Shown here one piece after another: positions 27,625-37,192 of a DNA stretch of 64,000 bases. The DNA is from Rhodobacteraceae bacterium HTCC2083 (GTDB lineage Bacteria > Pseudomonadota > Alphaproteobacteria > Rhodobacterales > Rhodobacteraceae), in contig DS995276.1 of assembly GCA_000156115.1 (NCBI GenBank), forward strand, positions 3,566,620-3,630,619, read 5' to 3'. The position numbers and the translations under genes are program-made. Within the stretch, counting starts at the first letter, position 1. Each line of letters begins with the position of its first letter. The notes under the pieces were generated by a model. The model ran no database searches. It was given only the letters and a program-made list of their open reading frames with translations, and was not told the DNA's origin.

Positions 27625-30547
27625 GTGGCTTGCCCCCCTCTGGATCATGGAACACAGGATCGCAAATCTCGCAAAGTGTTTCGATCCCACGCATATGGTC
27701 AATCAGCTTAATCGTCTCCCCATGGCGCGCACGTCCGTTCATCAAGAACCCCATCCCAAGAAAGCTAACTTCAGTCGGGGAAAATCCAACAGAGGTCACA
27801 TAGCCAATCGAGTTTTGTCGCGTCGGCTCGCTCTCAGGCTCAAACAAATGCGCGCCACCTGTGAGCTGCTTCACGGCACCAATCGGTTTCAGGCCAATCA
27901 ATTGCTCGCGGTTAGGACCAACAAGCCCCTCGCGCGCCGCCATAGTCTGGCCGATGCAATCCTTCTTTGCAGAGATCATCCGCCCCATCCCGATATCAAA
28001 GGCCGTCACCCGCCCGTGAATTTCGGCATGCGTGATAAAACCCTTTTCGATCCGCAGCACATTGAGCGCCTCCATGCCATAAGGACCACCGCCCAACGCT
28101 GCCGCGTGTTCATTCAGCGCATTGAACAGCGCAGCGCCGTAGCGCGCGGGCACGGCAATCTCATAGGCATGCTCACCGGAGAATGAGATGCGGAACAAAC
28201 GCGCGTTCACCCCCCCGATGGCGACGTCACCACAGCCCATAAAAGGAAAGCTGTCATTGTCGATGGGCGCATCAAGCAACTCGTTCAATAACTCACGCGA
28301 TTTTGGACCAGCGACGGCAAATTGCGCCCATTGTTCCGTCACAGAGATCATCGACACGTCCAGTTCAGGACGCAAACATTGATGCACATATTCCAGATGA
28401 CGCATCACAGCGCCGGCGGCGGCGGTGGTCGTGGTCATCACGTAATGGGTATCCGAAAGACGCGCAGTGGTGCCGTCATCCATCACGGTTCCGTCTTCAC
28501 GCAGCATGAGACCGTAACGCACGCGTCCGGGCTTTAAGGTACTGAAGGTGTTGATGTAAACGAAATCCAGAAATGCGGCCACGTCTGGCCCTTGAATATC
28601 AATCTTGCCTAGTGTGCTCACATCGCAAATACCAACGCTGCTGCGCACCATATTTACTTCACGGTCACACGACTGACGCCAATTTGTTTCACCCTCTTTC
28701 GGAAAATAGCTTGGACGACACCACATCCCCGCTTCGATCATCGGCGCACCCTGCGCCACTGTGCTTTCGTGCGAGGTGACCAAACGCTCAGGCGCAAACC
28801 CCTTGCCCTCGGCCCCTGCCCCCATCGCCGCAATCGACACAGGTGTGTAGGGAGGACGGAACGTGGTTGTCCCCGTCTCCGGAATACCGCGTCCAGTCAC
28901 ATCCGCAAGAATGGCCAAAGCGTTCACGTTAGAGTTCTTACCTTGATCCGTCGCCATCCCTTGCGTCGTGTAACGTTTCATATGCTCGACAGAGCGAAAG
29001 TTCTCTTTCGCTGCTTGTTTCACATCTTTCACAGTCACATCGTTTTGGAAGTCGAGCCACGCACGCCCTGTCCCACCAACAGCCCACAACGGGCTAATAT
29101 GAATAGGCGCATCTTCTGCTTCAGGCAGATCGCTCTGAATGGCTTTCTTGCCTAGGGCCACCAGAATCTTTTCTGCAGCTTTGCGCCCCTCCAGCAAGGC
29201 ACCATGCGTCGAGAAGGTTCCATTGCAGGCACCAGCCGTCACCATCCCTGGGATCATTCCCGCGCGCGGCACAAAACTTGCAATGTCTTCACGCCATTCG
29301 GGACGTCCATTCATGTGACACGTCATATGCACAGAGGGGTTCCACCCCCCCGACATCGCCAAACATTCGCTGGCAATCCTTTCTGTCCCACTCTGCGTAC
29401 GGATGGTCACCGACTCTAGTCCCTGCCGCCCACTCGCGCCACAAATCTGCGCGCCTGCGTATACGGGGAAATCGCCGCTTACCTGCACATCAGGACGACT
29501 ATCGACCAACGCGGCCACATGCACACCTGCCGCGCTTAGATCCAACGCAGTGCGATGCGCATCATCATTGTTACCAAACACAACAATATCGCGACCCGCA
29601 GTAACACCCCATCGGTTCAGATAAGCACGCACAGCGCCCGCGGTCATGATGCCGGGGCGGTCATTATTTTGAAACGCGATAGGCCGCTCCAGCGCGCCTG
29701 CTGCAAGGATCGAACATTTGGCAACGATGCGCCAGAAACACGCGCGCGGCGCATCTGCGCGTGGGGTTGTATGGGCCGTTACTCGCTCAAGTGCGCCGAA
29801 TGTGCCTTGGTCGTAGACCCCAGTGACGGTCGTACGTGACATAATCCGCACATTGTTCATGCTCGACAGCTCAGCAATCACTGCAGCAGCCCAATCCTGC
29901 CCTGTGCGTCCGTCAATCTCGTAAGTTTCGCCAAGCAAACGGCCACCCGCCTGCGCATCTTCATCGGCCAGAATGACATCCGCACCGGCACGGCCCGCTT
30001 CTAGCGCAGCCATTAGCCCCGTAGGCCCAGCGCCGATGATCAAGACATCGCAAAACGCAAAGGCTTTCTCATATTCCACATCATTGGAGGTCCCACTTAG
30101 CCCGCCCAAACCTGCGGCACGGCGAATAAGCGGTTCATACACTCGCTCCCAAAAGGCGCGCGGCCTCATGAAGGTTTTGTAATAGAAGCCTGCACTAAAG
30201 AAAGGCGCAGCCAGATCATTCACCGCTAGCGCGTCAAAGCCAAGCGTCGGCCACGCGTTTTGCGAGCGCACCTCTAGGCCGTCGTAAATCTCTTGCACGG
30301 TTGCACGCACGTTGGGCTCAACATTTTGCCCGCGTTTGATCGTGACTAAGGCGTTCGGCTCTTCGCTGCCCGCCGTCAACACGCCCCTTGGACGGTGATA
30401 CTTGAAAGACCGCCCCATCAAACGCTGATCATTCGCCAACAAAGCAGAAGCAACCGTATCGCCCGCAAATCCTTGATAGTGATGCCCATCAAACGTGAAA
30501 TTCACAGGCTGCGTGCGATCAATCAGACCTTTGTTTTCAATCCTCAT
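27617..30547 (-). CDS. soxA: Sarcosine oxidase alpha subunit
   Basis: 976 residues. Large subunit of heterotetrameric sarcosine oxidase, which converts sarcosine to glycine with H2O2 and formaldehyde or 5,10-methylene-tetrahydrofolate. Domain order: N-terminal ferredoxin-like part (VNFTFDGHHYQGFAGDTVASALL), a nucleotide-binding oxidoreductase domain with LIIGAGPTGLMAALEAGRAG, and a C-terminal folate-binding domain like the T-protein from about residue 585 onward. Length agrees with known SoxA (about 965-1000). The start overlaps the soxD stop (ATGA). Confidence 0.95.
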   Translation of the reverse strand: MRIENKGLIDRTQPVNFTFDGHHYQGFAGDTVASALLANDQRLMGRSFKYHRPRGVLTAGSEEPNALVTIKRGQNVEPNVRATVQEIYDGLEVRSQNAWPTLGFDALAVNDLAAPFFSAGFYYKTFMRPRAFWERVYEPLIRRAAGLGGLSGTSNDVEYEKAFAFCDVLIIGAGPTGLMAALEAGRAGADVILADEDAQAGGRLLGETYEIDGRTGQDWAAAVIAELSSMNNVRIMSRTTVTGVYDQGTFGALERVTAHTTPRADAPRACFWRIVAKCSILAAGALERPIAFQNNDRPGIMTAGAVRAYLNRWGVTAGRDIVVFGNNDDAHRTALDLSAAGVHVAALVDSRPDVQVSGDFPVYAGAQICGASGRQGLESVTIRTQSGTERIASECLAMSGGWNPSVHMTCHMNGRPEWREDIASFVPRAGMIPGMVTAGACNGTFSTHGALLEGRKAAEKILVALGKKAIQSDLPEAEDAPIHISPLWAVGGTGRAWLDFQNDVTVKDVKQAAKENFRSVEHMKRYTTQGMATDQGKNSNVNALAILADVTGRGIPETGTTTFRPPYTPVSIAAMGAGAEGKGFAPERLVTSHESTVAQGAPMIEAGMWCRPSYFPKEGETNWRQSCDREVNMVRSSVGICDVSTLGKIDIQGPDVAAFLDFVYINTFSTLKPGRVRYGLMLREDGTVMDDGTTARLSDTHYVMTTTTAAAGAVMRHLEYVHQCLRPELDVSMISVTEQWAQFAVAGPKSRELLNELLDAPIDNDSFPFMGCGDVAIGGVNARLFRISFSGEHAYEIAVPARYGAALFNALNEHAAALGGGPYGMEALNVLRIEKGFITHAEIHGRVTAFDIGMGRMISAKKDCIGQTMAAREGLVGPNREQLIGLKPIGAVKQLTGGAHLFEPESEPTRQNSIGYVTSVGFSPTEVSFLGMGFLMNGRARHGETIKLIDHMRGIETLCEICDPVFHDPEGGKPRG

Positions 30548-30816
30548 GACATCGCTCTCTTCAAGTCGGACGCGAGGGCTGTATCTAACACCTCATGGCT
30601 GACCGTATCGCGCGTCACAACGATCCAAGCAGCGCATCCTGCTTCGTGCTGCCATAAATCGCGCGTGACACCTGCGGGATTGTCACGGTTATGCAAGTAG
30701 TCATCCCACGCAGATATGCCCGCATCAGGATCAGGACGCGCCAAAACCACAGCATCCCCAAAATAGTAAAACTCGCGGCGATCACGCTCCCCGCACAGCG
30801 GACATTTCAAACGCAT
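30544..30816 (-). CDS. soxD: Sarcosine oxidase delta subunit
   Basis: 90 residues. Zinc-binding subunit of heterotetrameric sarcosine oxidase. It has MRLKCPLCGERDRREFYYFGDA, DPDAGISAWDDYLHNRDNPAG and HEAGCAAWIVVTRDTVSHEV, which supply the CxxC and His-x3-Cys zinc ligands expected for the family. It sits between soxB and soxA, in the classical soxBDAG order. Confidence 0.95.
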   Translation of the reverse strand: MRLKCPLCGERDRREFYYFGDAVVLARPDPDAGISAWDDYLHNRDNPAGVTRDLWQHEAGCAAWIVVTRDTVSHEVLDTALASDLKRAMS

Positions 30817-30842
30817 GTCATTCCCTCTTTAACGCTCTCGCG

Positions 30843-30865
30843 CTTCATCTTGCCAAATAAACTCA
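30843..30865. repeat. Third copy of a 22-23-nt dispersed repeat
   Basis: Between soxB and soxD the plus strand reads CTTCATCTTGCC followed by AAATAAACTCA. The same 22-nt word (one A fewer) occurs at 38398-38419 and, inverted with two mismatches, at 38231-38252. See the 38.2 kb element. Confidence 0.5.
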
Positions 30866-30894
30866 CGCCGTAGGCTGCCATACTCTCAAGAATC

Positions 30895-32148
30895 CTAGTG
30901 CAAGTTATGCTGAGAGCCGGTGCCCTCTTCATCAATTATGCCAACACCTGTGCGGAACCGATCAAGCCTAAAGCCGGTCGCCTCACTGTGATGTTGATCG
31001 GTCGCGATCAAATGCGAGAACACAGACCCTGATCCGGGTACAGCTTTGAACCCGCCGTAACACCAGCCTGCGTTGATATAGAGTCCCTCCACAGGGCTTT
31101 TATCAATAATCGGACTGCCATCGGGCGTCATATCCATGATCCCGCCCCAGGACCGAAGAACCTTTGCTTCGCCAATCATTGGCATCAGCGTCATGCCCGC
31201 TTCCATCACATGCTCTTTCATCGGCAAGTTGCCGCGCGATGCATACGAAGCATAGAAATCCAGATCACCGCCAAAGACCAAGCCACCCTTGTCGGACTGT
31301 GAAATATAAAAATGTCCCATGCCAAAACTGATCACATGGTCAATCACGGGTTTTAGCCCTTCGGTCACAAAAGCCTGCAAAACATGGCTTTCAACCGGCA
31401 GGCGCATGCCTGCCATTGCCGCGACTTGGCCAGAGCGTCCTGCGACTGTCATCCCGATTTTTTTGGCCTTGATGGCCCCGCGTGTTGTTTGCACACCTGT
31501 GACCGCACCATTTTTTATGTCGATGCCTTTGACTTCGCAGTTCTGGATAATGTCTACGCCGCGCATATCCGCGCCGCGCGCAAACCCCCAAGCCACCGCA
31601 TCATGACGGGCTGTGCCGCCACGTGGATGAAGCAAGCCGCCATAGATCGGAAAACGAGCGTTGTCGAAATCAAGATAAGGCAGATGTTTGCGCACACCCT
31701 CACGATCCAGCAAAATCGCGTCATCGCCTTGGTTTACCATCGCATTTCCACGCCGCACAAACGCGTCGCGCTGTCCGTCAGAATGGAAAAGGTTGATCAG
31801 GCCACGTTGGGAATGCATGACGTTGTAGTTCAAATCTTCTTCCAGCCCCTCCCAAAGCTTTAAGGAATGGCTATAAAATTCAGAATTTCCGTTCAAGAAA
31901 TAGTTGGCCCGCACAATCGTGGTGTTGCGCCCTACATTGCCACCGCCAATGTAGCCCTTCTCAAGAACAGCAATATTGTTCAGGCCATGGTTCTTCGCAA
32001 GGTAATAGGCCGTGGATAACCCATGACCGCCCCCGCCAATGATAATCGCGTCGTAGTGCGACTTAGGCTCTGGATCGCGCCAATGCGCTCCCCACCCTTT
32101 ATTTCCTGTTAGACCCTCTTTGAGAATGCGAAGTCCTGAAAACCTCAT
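30895..32148 (-). CDS. soxB: Sarcosine oxidase beta subunit
   Basis: 417 residues. Catalytic flavin subunit. The N-terminal FAD-binding motif is DAIIIGGGGHGLSTAYYLAK; the covalent-flavin region around HPRGGTARHDAVAWGFARGA is present; the C-terminal INAGWCYGGFKAVPGSG is typical of the dimethylglycine/sarcosine oxidase family. It is the first gene of the minus-strand soxBDAG operon, 79 bases before soxD. In roseobacters this operon serves the last oxidative steps of choline/glycine betaine breakdown; the earlier genes are not in the window. Confidence 0.95.
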   Translation of the reverse strand: MRFSGLRILKEGLTGNKGWGAHWRDPEPKSHYDAIIIGGGGHGLSTAYYLAKNHGLNNIAVLEKGYIGGGNVGRNTTIVRANYFLNGNSEFYSHSLKLWEGLEEDLNYNVMHSQRGLINLFHSDGQRDAFVRRGNAMVNQGDDAILLDREGVRKHLPYLDFDNARFPIYGGLLHPRGGTARHDAVAWGFARGADMRGVDIIQNCEVKGIDIKNGAVTGVQTTRGAIKAKKIGMTVAGRSGQVAAMAGMRLPVESHVLQAFVTEGLKPVIDHVISFGMGHFYISQSDKGGLVFGGDLDFYASYASRGNLPMKEHVMEAGMTLMPMIGEAKVLRSWGGIMDMTPDGSPIIDKSPVEGLYINAGWCYGGFKAVPGSGSVFSHLIATDQHHSEATGFRLDRFRTGVGIIDEEGTGSQHNLH

Positions 32149-32197
32149 GCCTCTCTCCTTGACGTTTCAGAGATAGACCTAAACTAGAAAATTAAGC

Positions 32198-32226
32198 ACA
32201 CGCAATGCCTCTGCGACATTGCGTGT
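32198..32226 (-). terminator. Terminator hairpin between gdhA and soxB
   Basis: Perfect 10-bp stem ACACGCAATG (32198-32207) / CATTGCGTGT (32217-32226) with a 9-base loop, just after the glutamate dehydrogenase stop. On the plus strand a T-run follows (TCTTTTT); on the minus strand only a weak U-rich stretch follows. It separates gdhA transcription from the sox operon. Confidence 0.6.
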
Positions 32227-32266
32227 CTTTTTCGCCTTTCTTGCAGCGATATGATCTTAAAAATGC

Positions 32267-33697
32267 CTATAGCCCTTTCGCGCGATAGCTCGCAGCTACC
32301 TTATTGATCGCAACTAAATAAGCCGCCGTGCGTAGATCTTCTACGTCATCGCGGCTATGCCAGACATCACGCATCGCTTGATACGAAATCCGCATCGTGT
32401 CGTCCAAGCCAGAGCGTACCAATTCCAATTCATCCGCACCGCGCAGATATTTCTCTTTGAAACCCGGCGACAATTGCCAGCCAAGCCCTTTGTCAGAGCT
32501 CAAGCGCTCCAACTCATCCACAACCAACTGATGGCGCCCTTCTTCTTGGCGACGCTGCATACGACCAAAGCGAATGTGGCTAAGGTTCTTTACCCATTCA
32601 AAGTAACTCACCGTCACACCACCTGCATTGGCATACATGTCTGGAATAATGACTGCCCCTTTTTTGCGCAGGATTTCATCCGCGCCCGCCGTAACAGGGC
32701 CGTTCGCCGCTTCAATGATCAGAGGGGCTTTGATCCGCTCTGCATTACTGAGGTTGATTACCCCCTCCAAAGCCGCTGGAATAAGGATATCGCAGTCTTC
32801 TTCCATGATCGCTGCACCATTCTCATCATAGCGCGCATCAGGATAGCCGCTCACACCGCCATGTTCTGTGATCCATGTCCGTACGGCTTCGACATCCAGA
32901 CCACCCTCATTGAACAAGCCACCATCATGCTCGATGATTCCAGTGATTTTACTGCCATCTTCTTCATTAAGAAACTTGGCAGCATGATACCCAACATTAC
33001 CGAGGCCTTGGACAACAACACGCTTGCCATCCAAAGTACCTGAGAGCCCCGCCTTCTTCAGACCAAGCTCATCGCGGAAAAATTCACGCAGCGCATATTG
33101 CACACCGCGCCCCGTGGCCTCGATGCGCCCAGCGATGCCACCTGCGTTCAAAGGTTTACCAGTCACGCAGGCCTTGGAATTAATATCGGTGGTGTTCATG
33201 CGATTATATTGATCGGCAATCCACGCCATTTCACGCTCTCCCGTGCCCATATCAGGGGCAGGTACGTTTTGCGCAGGATCAATCAAATCGCGTTTGATCA
33301 GCTCATAGGCAAAGCGCCGCGTGATTAACTCAAGTTCATGTTCATCATAAAGGCGCGGATCGATACGCAGACCACCTTTAGAGCCACCAAACGGCGCTTC
33401 AACCAAAGCGCATTTATAGGTCATCAAAGCGGCCAGAGCCTCGACCTCGTCCTGATTGACCCCCATCGCGAAGCGAATACCACCCTTAACAGGTTCCATA
33501 TGCTCCGAGTGAACAGAGCGATATCCAGTAAAGGTTTCAATCTTACCCCGCAAACGCACCCCGAAGCGCACAGTGTAGGTCGCATTACAAACGCGAATTT
33601 TCTCTTCAAGCCCGGGCGACAAATCTAACAAACCCACAGCCCTATTAAACATCATATCCACACTCTCGCGAAAACTCGGTTCATTCGCGTTCGTCAT
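32267..33697 (-). CDS. gdhA: Glu/Leu/Phe/Val dehydrogenase (glutamate dehydrogenase)
   Basis: 476 residues. Interconverts glutamate and 2-oxoglutarate plus ammonia with NAD(P). The substrate-binding segment KGGIRFAMGVNQDEVEALA followed by LVEAPFGGSKGGLRIDPR (with its conserved lysines) and the dinucleotide-binding VVVQGLGNVGYHAAKFL are intact. VIIPDMYANAGGVTVSYFEW is the usual signature near residue 355. The coenzyme cannot be settled by eye. It lies upstream of the sox operon on the same strand with a hairpin between, so it is probably a separate unit; it would assimilate or release ammonia from amino-acid breakdown. Confidence 0.93.
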   Translation of the reverse strand: MTNANEPSFRESVDMMFNRAVGLLDLSPGLEEKIRVCNATYTVRFGVRLRGKIETFTGYRSVHSEHMEPVKGGIRFAMGVNQDEVEALAALMTYKCALVEAPFGGSKGGLRIDPRLYDEHELELITRRFAYELIKRDLIDPAQNVPAPDMGTGEREMAWIADQYNRMNTTDINSKACVTGKPLNAGGIAGRIEATGRGVQYALREFFRDELGLKKAGLSGTLDGKRVVVQGLGNVGYHAAKFLNEEDGSKITGIIEHDGGLFNEGGLDVEAVRTWITEHGGVSGYPDARYDENGAAIMEEDCDILIPAALEGVINLSNAERIKAPLIIEAANGPVTAGADEILRKKGAVIIPDMYANAGGVTVSYFEWVKNLSHIRFGRMQRRQEEGRHQLVVDELERLSSDKGLGWQLSPGFKEKYLRGADELELVRSGLDDTMRISYQAMRDVWHSRDDVEDLRTAAYLVAINKVAASYRAKGL

Positions 33698-34036
33698 ACC
33701 TATCTCCTAGAATTAGACGTCAAACCCTATTTGGCTTTGATAACGAAACCCTACAGCGAATTTGTTAACATAAGCGACCTAATTAAGACCTATCTTGGAA
33801 TAAGGTTCCGATTCTTTTCCTCATTTATGGCTGCTTCTCCACAGATCGCCCCACCAACGCGTGAAATGTGAAACAATCATAGGCTGACACCCAGTGACTG
33901 TTTCGAAAGTCGCAATTCAAGGCATGTAATCTCCTGTTTTGCGCCCCATTTTCGCCACAAGCGAGGAACAGAACTTCCATCAGATAAATAGGTTCTCTGC
34001 GCCGAGTTGGCAGAGTAAATGAAAGGACCGACTGAA
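33698..34036. other. Intergenic region between gdhA and tadG (divergent)
   Basis: 339 bases, AT-rich near gdhA, expected to hold the divergent promoters of gdhA (minus) and the tad set (plus). No gene is supported: the short minus-strand frame at 33825-34049 has no family resemblance and no signal. The ribosome site AAAGGA (34022-34027) for tadG is at its right end. No clear operator seen. Confidence 0.5.
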
Positions 34037-35461
34037 ATGCGGGACACAAATCACCATTCCAGCCTTGAGCCGATTGAAGGTCGCGCTGATCAGCGCAGCC
34101 CTTTAGCTTCGTTTAAAGACGATGAGAGTGGCAGCCTTGTCATTTTTGCAGTCTTTATGGTGCTTATGATCTTAACGATAGGCGGTATCGGGGTCGACCT
34201 GATGCGCTCAGAACGCGATCGCACTGTTCTACAACACACTCTGGATCGCGCAATCCTGTCTGCGGCTGATCTCGATCAAACGCAAACGCCACAAGCAGTG
34301 GTTGATGACTACTTTGAAACCGCTGGTTTGGAGAGTTTTCTCTCAAACGTCACGGTTGACCAAGGCATCAACTATAAAACGGTTGGCGCTGAAGCGCAGT
34401 CCATCACAACAACCGCTTTCATGAAAATGGCGGGCGTTGATACGTTGAACGCAACCGCTGCCGGTGTCGCGGAAGAGCGGATTGCAAACGTCGAGATTTC
34501 GATGGTTTTGGATATCTCCGGTTCGATGGGAATTGGCAGCAAGATGACACAATTGCGCAGTGCTGCGACATCCTTTGTGAACACAGTTCTCAGCCCGGAA
34601 AACGAAGACCTCGTTTCTGTGTCCTTGGTCCCCTACTCCCAGCACGTAAATGCGGGCCCAAAGATCTACAACGAGCTGAATACAAATCACCGTCACAACT
34701 ATTCCCACTGTGTCGAGATGGCAGATTCTGCCTATAGCGAAACTGAACTTGATCTGAGCGTAACCTACGATCAAATGCAGCACTTCCAATGGAACTATTC
34801 TGGCGCAAACCAGCTGACAGACACGATCTGCCCACGCTATTCCTACGAGCGGATCACAGCGTTTAGCCAGGATGCGAGTGCTCTAAATGCGCAAATCGCT
34901 CAGCTACAACCGCGTGCGGGTACACAGATCTTCATGGGTATGAAATGGGCCGCTGCAATGCTTGACCCAGCCTTCAATCCGGTCGTGAACGCGCTTGTGA
35001 CAAGCAACGACATCGACAGCGTCTTTGACAACCGTCCTGCTGCGTTCGATGACACAGAGACACTCAAAACTGTGGTTTTGATGACGGATGGTAAGAACAG
35101 CTCCTCTATGCGGATCAAAAGCTGGGCTTATGACTCATCCTCTGATTACTACCACTGGAGTCGCTATAACCTGTGGTATTATCTCCGCCGTAATGTGAAC
35201 CGTCACTACCATAGTCGGTACTACTGGTTCACGCATGACGCGGCACAAGGCGACGCGCTTCTAGATGACATCTGCAACGCATCCAAAGACGCAGGCATCG
35301 TTATCTGGTCCATCGGCTTTGAGGTCGACGATCACGGCGCAGACGTCATGGCAAATTGCGCCTCCTCCCCCAGTCACTTCTTCCGGGTGGAAGGTATCGA
35401 AATCTCCGAAGCATTTGACGCAATCGCGCGCCAGATTAACCAGCTGAGGCTCACACAATGA
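34037..35461 (+). CDS. tadG: TadG-like Flp pilus protein with von Willebrand factor A domain
   Basis: 474 residues. The N-terminus has a TadE/G-type membrane helix (GSLVIFAVFMVLMILTIGGIGVDLMRSE, residues about 33-60), then a VWA domain beginning MVLDISGSMGIG with the metal-site DxSGS and VVLMTDGKNSS. Typical of TadG, the minor pilus or assembly protein of Flp/Tad systems. An insertion at residues about 369-400 is very rich in Tyr, Trp, His and Arg (around DYYHWSRYNLWYY). ATG at 34037 preferred over 34019 because of the AAAGGA site 9 bases upstream. It overlaps the next gene as ATGA. The tad secretion core genes are not in the window. Confidence 0.88.
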   Translation: MRDTNHHSSLEPIEGRADQRSPLASFKDDESGSLVIFAVFMVLMILTIGGIGVDLMRSERDRTVLQHTLDRAILSAADLDQTQTPQAVVDDYFETAGLESFLSNVTVDQGINYKTVGAEAQSITTTAFMKMAGVDTLNATAAGVAEERIANVEISMVLDISGSMGIGSKMTQLRSAATSFVNTVLSPENEDLVSVSLVPYSQHVNAGPKIYNELNTNHRHNYSHCVEMADSAYSETELDLSVTYDQMQHFQWNYSGANQLTDTICPRYSYERITAFSQDASALNAQIAQLQPRAGTQIFMGMKWAAAMLDPAFNPVVNALVTSNDIDSVFDNRPAAFDDTETLKTVVLMTDGKNSSSMRIKSWAYDSSSDYYHWSRYNLWYYLRRNVNRHYHSRYYWFTHDAAQGDALLDDICNASKDAGIVIWSIGFEVDDHGADVMANCASSPSHFFRVEGIEISEAFDAIARQINQLRLTQ

Positions 35462-36003
35462 AAAAGCTTCTTAACACAGTCCGTAATTTCCGCAGCGGTG
35501 AACGCGGTAACGTAACGGTCGAATTCGCACTGGTGTTCCCTGTGTTCGCTATGATCCTGACCTCGAGCATAGAAATGGGGATCATCACGGTCCGTCAAAC
35601 CTTGCTCGAGCGCGGTCTCGACATCGCAATGCGCGAAGTCCGCGTAGGCACAGAGGCAAACTACACACACGACCAAGTGCGTGGGATGATCTGTAACGGT
35701 GCGGTGATATTTGAAAATTGCGAAGCCAATCTTCGCTTGGAAATGATCTCAAGCGATCCACGCAATTACACCAAGCTGCCCAACACGGTCGATTGTGTTC
35801 AACATGCGGCGGGTGAATCCGAAGTCTTGAACCCCGTGCGCGAATTTACTGCGGGCCAATCACACGAGCTGATGATCGTGCGGGCTTGTATGCTCTATGA
35901 TCCGGTCTTCCCGACTTCACAACTCGCGCTTGACCGCACGACCGATCAGAATGGCAAGAGCGCCTTGGTCGCTGTGTCAGCATTCAACCAGGAACCGAGG
36001 TAA
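35458..36003 (+). CDS. tadE: TadE-like pilus assembly protein
   Basis: 181 residues. N-terminal membrane segment preceded by the typical ERGNVTVEFALVFPVFAMILTS-like pattern of TadE pseudopilins (residues about 15-45, with the conserved Glu after TV), then a periplasmic domain with four or more cysteines (MICNGAVIFENCEANL, VDCVQHA, RACMLYD). Follows tadG with a 4-base overlap, so co-translated. Confidence 0.88.
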   Translation: MKKLLNTVRNFRSGERGNVTVEFALVFPVFAMILTSSIEMGIITVRQTLLERGLDIAMREVRVGTEANYTHDQVRGMICNGAVIFENCEANLRLEMISSDPRNYTKLPNTVDCVQHAAGESEVLNPVREFTAGQSHELMIVRACMLYDPVFPTSQLALDRTTDQNGKSALVAVSAFNQEPR

Positions 36004-36008
36004 TCGCT

Positions 36009-36566
36009 ATGAAACTGTCACTCCTGTCAAAAATACGCGAGTTTCTGCAAGATACCAAAGGCACTGCCTCCGTGGAAGCGGCTATCATCTTTCCAGTCGT
36101 CTTTTGGGCTTACGCAGCAATGTTCACCTACTTTGAAGCTTACCGCGCACAAGCGGTGGCAGAAAAGACTGCCTATACGATTAGCGATATGATCAGCCGT
36201 GAAACGCTCGCGATTACTCCGCAATATATGACTAATGCGCGCAAAATTTATATGGATCTGTCTGGCCTAAGCCCGGGTGAAACTGCGCTGCGTGTCACAT
36301 TGCTCCGTTGGGATGGTAACAACAACAAATTCAGCGTGGATTGGTCCAAGCGCCGCGGCGATATTCCAAAGCTGCGCAACCGCGATGTGAACGAATACGA
36401 TGATCTGCTGCCCACATTGATCAACAACGAACGCATCATTCTAGTCGAAACAGCGTCGGACTATGATCCAGCTTTCAGCGTTGGCTTGGCTCCACGGGTG
36501 ATTGAGACATTCGTCTTCACTCGCCCCCGCTACGCCCCTCAGATCATTTGGGACGCAAACGGGTAA
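36009..36566 (+). CDS. TadE/TadF-like pilus protein
   Basis: 185 residues. Again a short basic N-terminus, the TASVEAAIIFPVVFWAYAAMF membrane pattern with a conserved Glu (residues about 19-38), and a periplasmic part. TadE and TadF paralogues usually come in pairs after tadG, and this fits the third position, 5 bases after the preceding stop. No cysteines in the mature part, unlike the preceding protein. It ends at a strong terminator. Confidence 0.85.
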   Translation: MKLSLLSKIREFLQDTKGTASVEAAIIFPVVFWAYAAMFTYFEAYRAQAVAEKTAYTISDMISRETLAITPQYMTNARKIYMDLSGLSPGETALRVTLLRWDGNNNKFSVDWSKRRGDIPKLRNRDVNEYDDLLPTLINNERIILVETASDYDPAFSVGLAPRVIETFVFTRPRYAPQIIWDANG

Positions 36567-36583
36567 GCAACCGCAACATTGAA

Positions 36584-36621
36584 AAAAGCGCCGCGTCAGT
36601 TTCATCTGGCGCGGCGCTTTT
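36584..36621. terminator. Bidirectional terminator between tad genes and 36626-37102
   Basis: 12-bp perfect stem AAAAGCGCCGCG (36584-36595) / CGCGGCGCTTTT (36610-36621), extended inward by four more pairs with one G-T wobble. T-runs are present on both strands. It serves the convergent tad set (plus) and the membrane protein gene (minus). Confidence 0.9.
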
Positions 36622-36625
36622 CGTT

Positions 36626-37102
36626 TCAGGACTTAAGATCTTGCTCGGCAATCAAAATGGACAGGGTTTCGGCCATGCCTTTTGACTGCGGCGCTCCCGT
36701 GACACCTCCAATGCCAATGCGCTTTGCGAAACACCAATACATCCCGGGTGACCAACGACGTGGCCCGCTTTGCTTGGTTGTTACAAGAAACCCGTTAGAG
36801 GGTTTGAAAGCAAAGGCCCCACGCTCAACATTGGCGATGTTTGACAGCTCTGTCAGAACAACCCCATCTTTCACGCGCAGCTCTGTCTTGGTCAACTCAA
36901 TCATTTGCGCCGTAGCCGTGTAAAGTCGGCTTGCTGCCGCGATCACACTTGCACCACATAGGATCAAAACGATCTGCGACACACCAAATTGCACTGAAAA
37001 CGCCAGATAAATCAGCAACACGCCAAGGAGCCCAAGCATAACAGTGCCCGTCCAACGACGCGGTGGCGAGGCAGTGAGCGTTGCAATCACAGGATCAGAC
37101 AT
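36626..37102 (-). CDS. Small membrane protein of unknown function
   Basis: 158 residues. Two adjacent hydrophobic helices near residues 18-55 (TVMLGLLGVLLIYLAFSV and IVLILCGASVIAAASRL), followed by a soluble beta-rich part (IELTKTELRVKDGVVLTELSNI) that resembles a PH-like membrane-protein domain (as in bPH-type proteins), and a Gly-rich C-terminal segment. The PH resemblance is my impression and is not tested. Minus strand, convergent with the tad genes, 91 bases after the dehydrogenase gene. Confidence 0.7.
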   Translation of the reverse strand: MSDPVIATLTASPPRRWTGTVMLGLLGVLLIYLAFSVQFGVSQIVLILCGASVIAAASRLYTATAQMIELTKTELRVKDGVVLTELSNIANVERGAFAFKPSNGFLVTTKQSGPRRWSPGMYWCFAKRIGIGGVTGAPQSKGMAETLSILIAEQDLKS

Positions 37103-37192
37103 AAGAAAGCGGCCTTTGCGAAGAGGTGGAGATTTCTTCCCCTACCCTCTCTGGTGGCTGTTGGCGAGACCTTCTTGCACGTACGACGCGCT

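Noticed and set aside
33825-34049. Small minus-strand frame between gdhA and tadG
   Set aside because: No ribosome site, no motif, and it overlaps the tadG start region.
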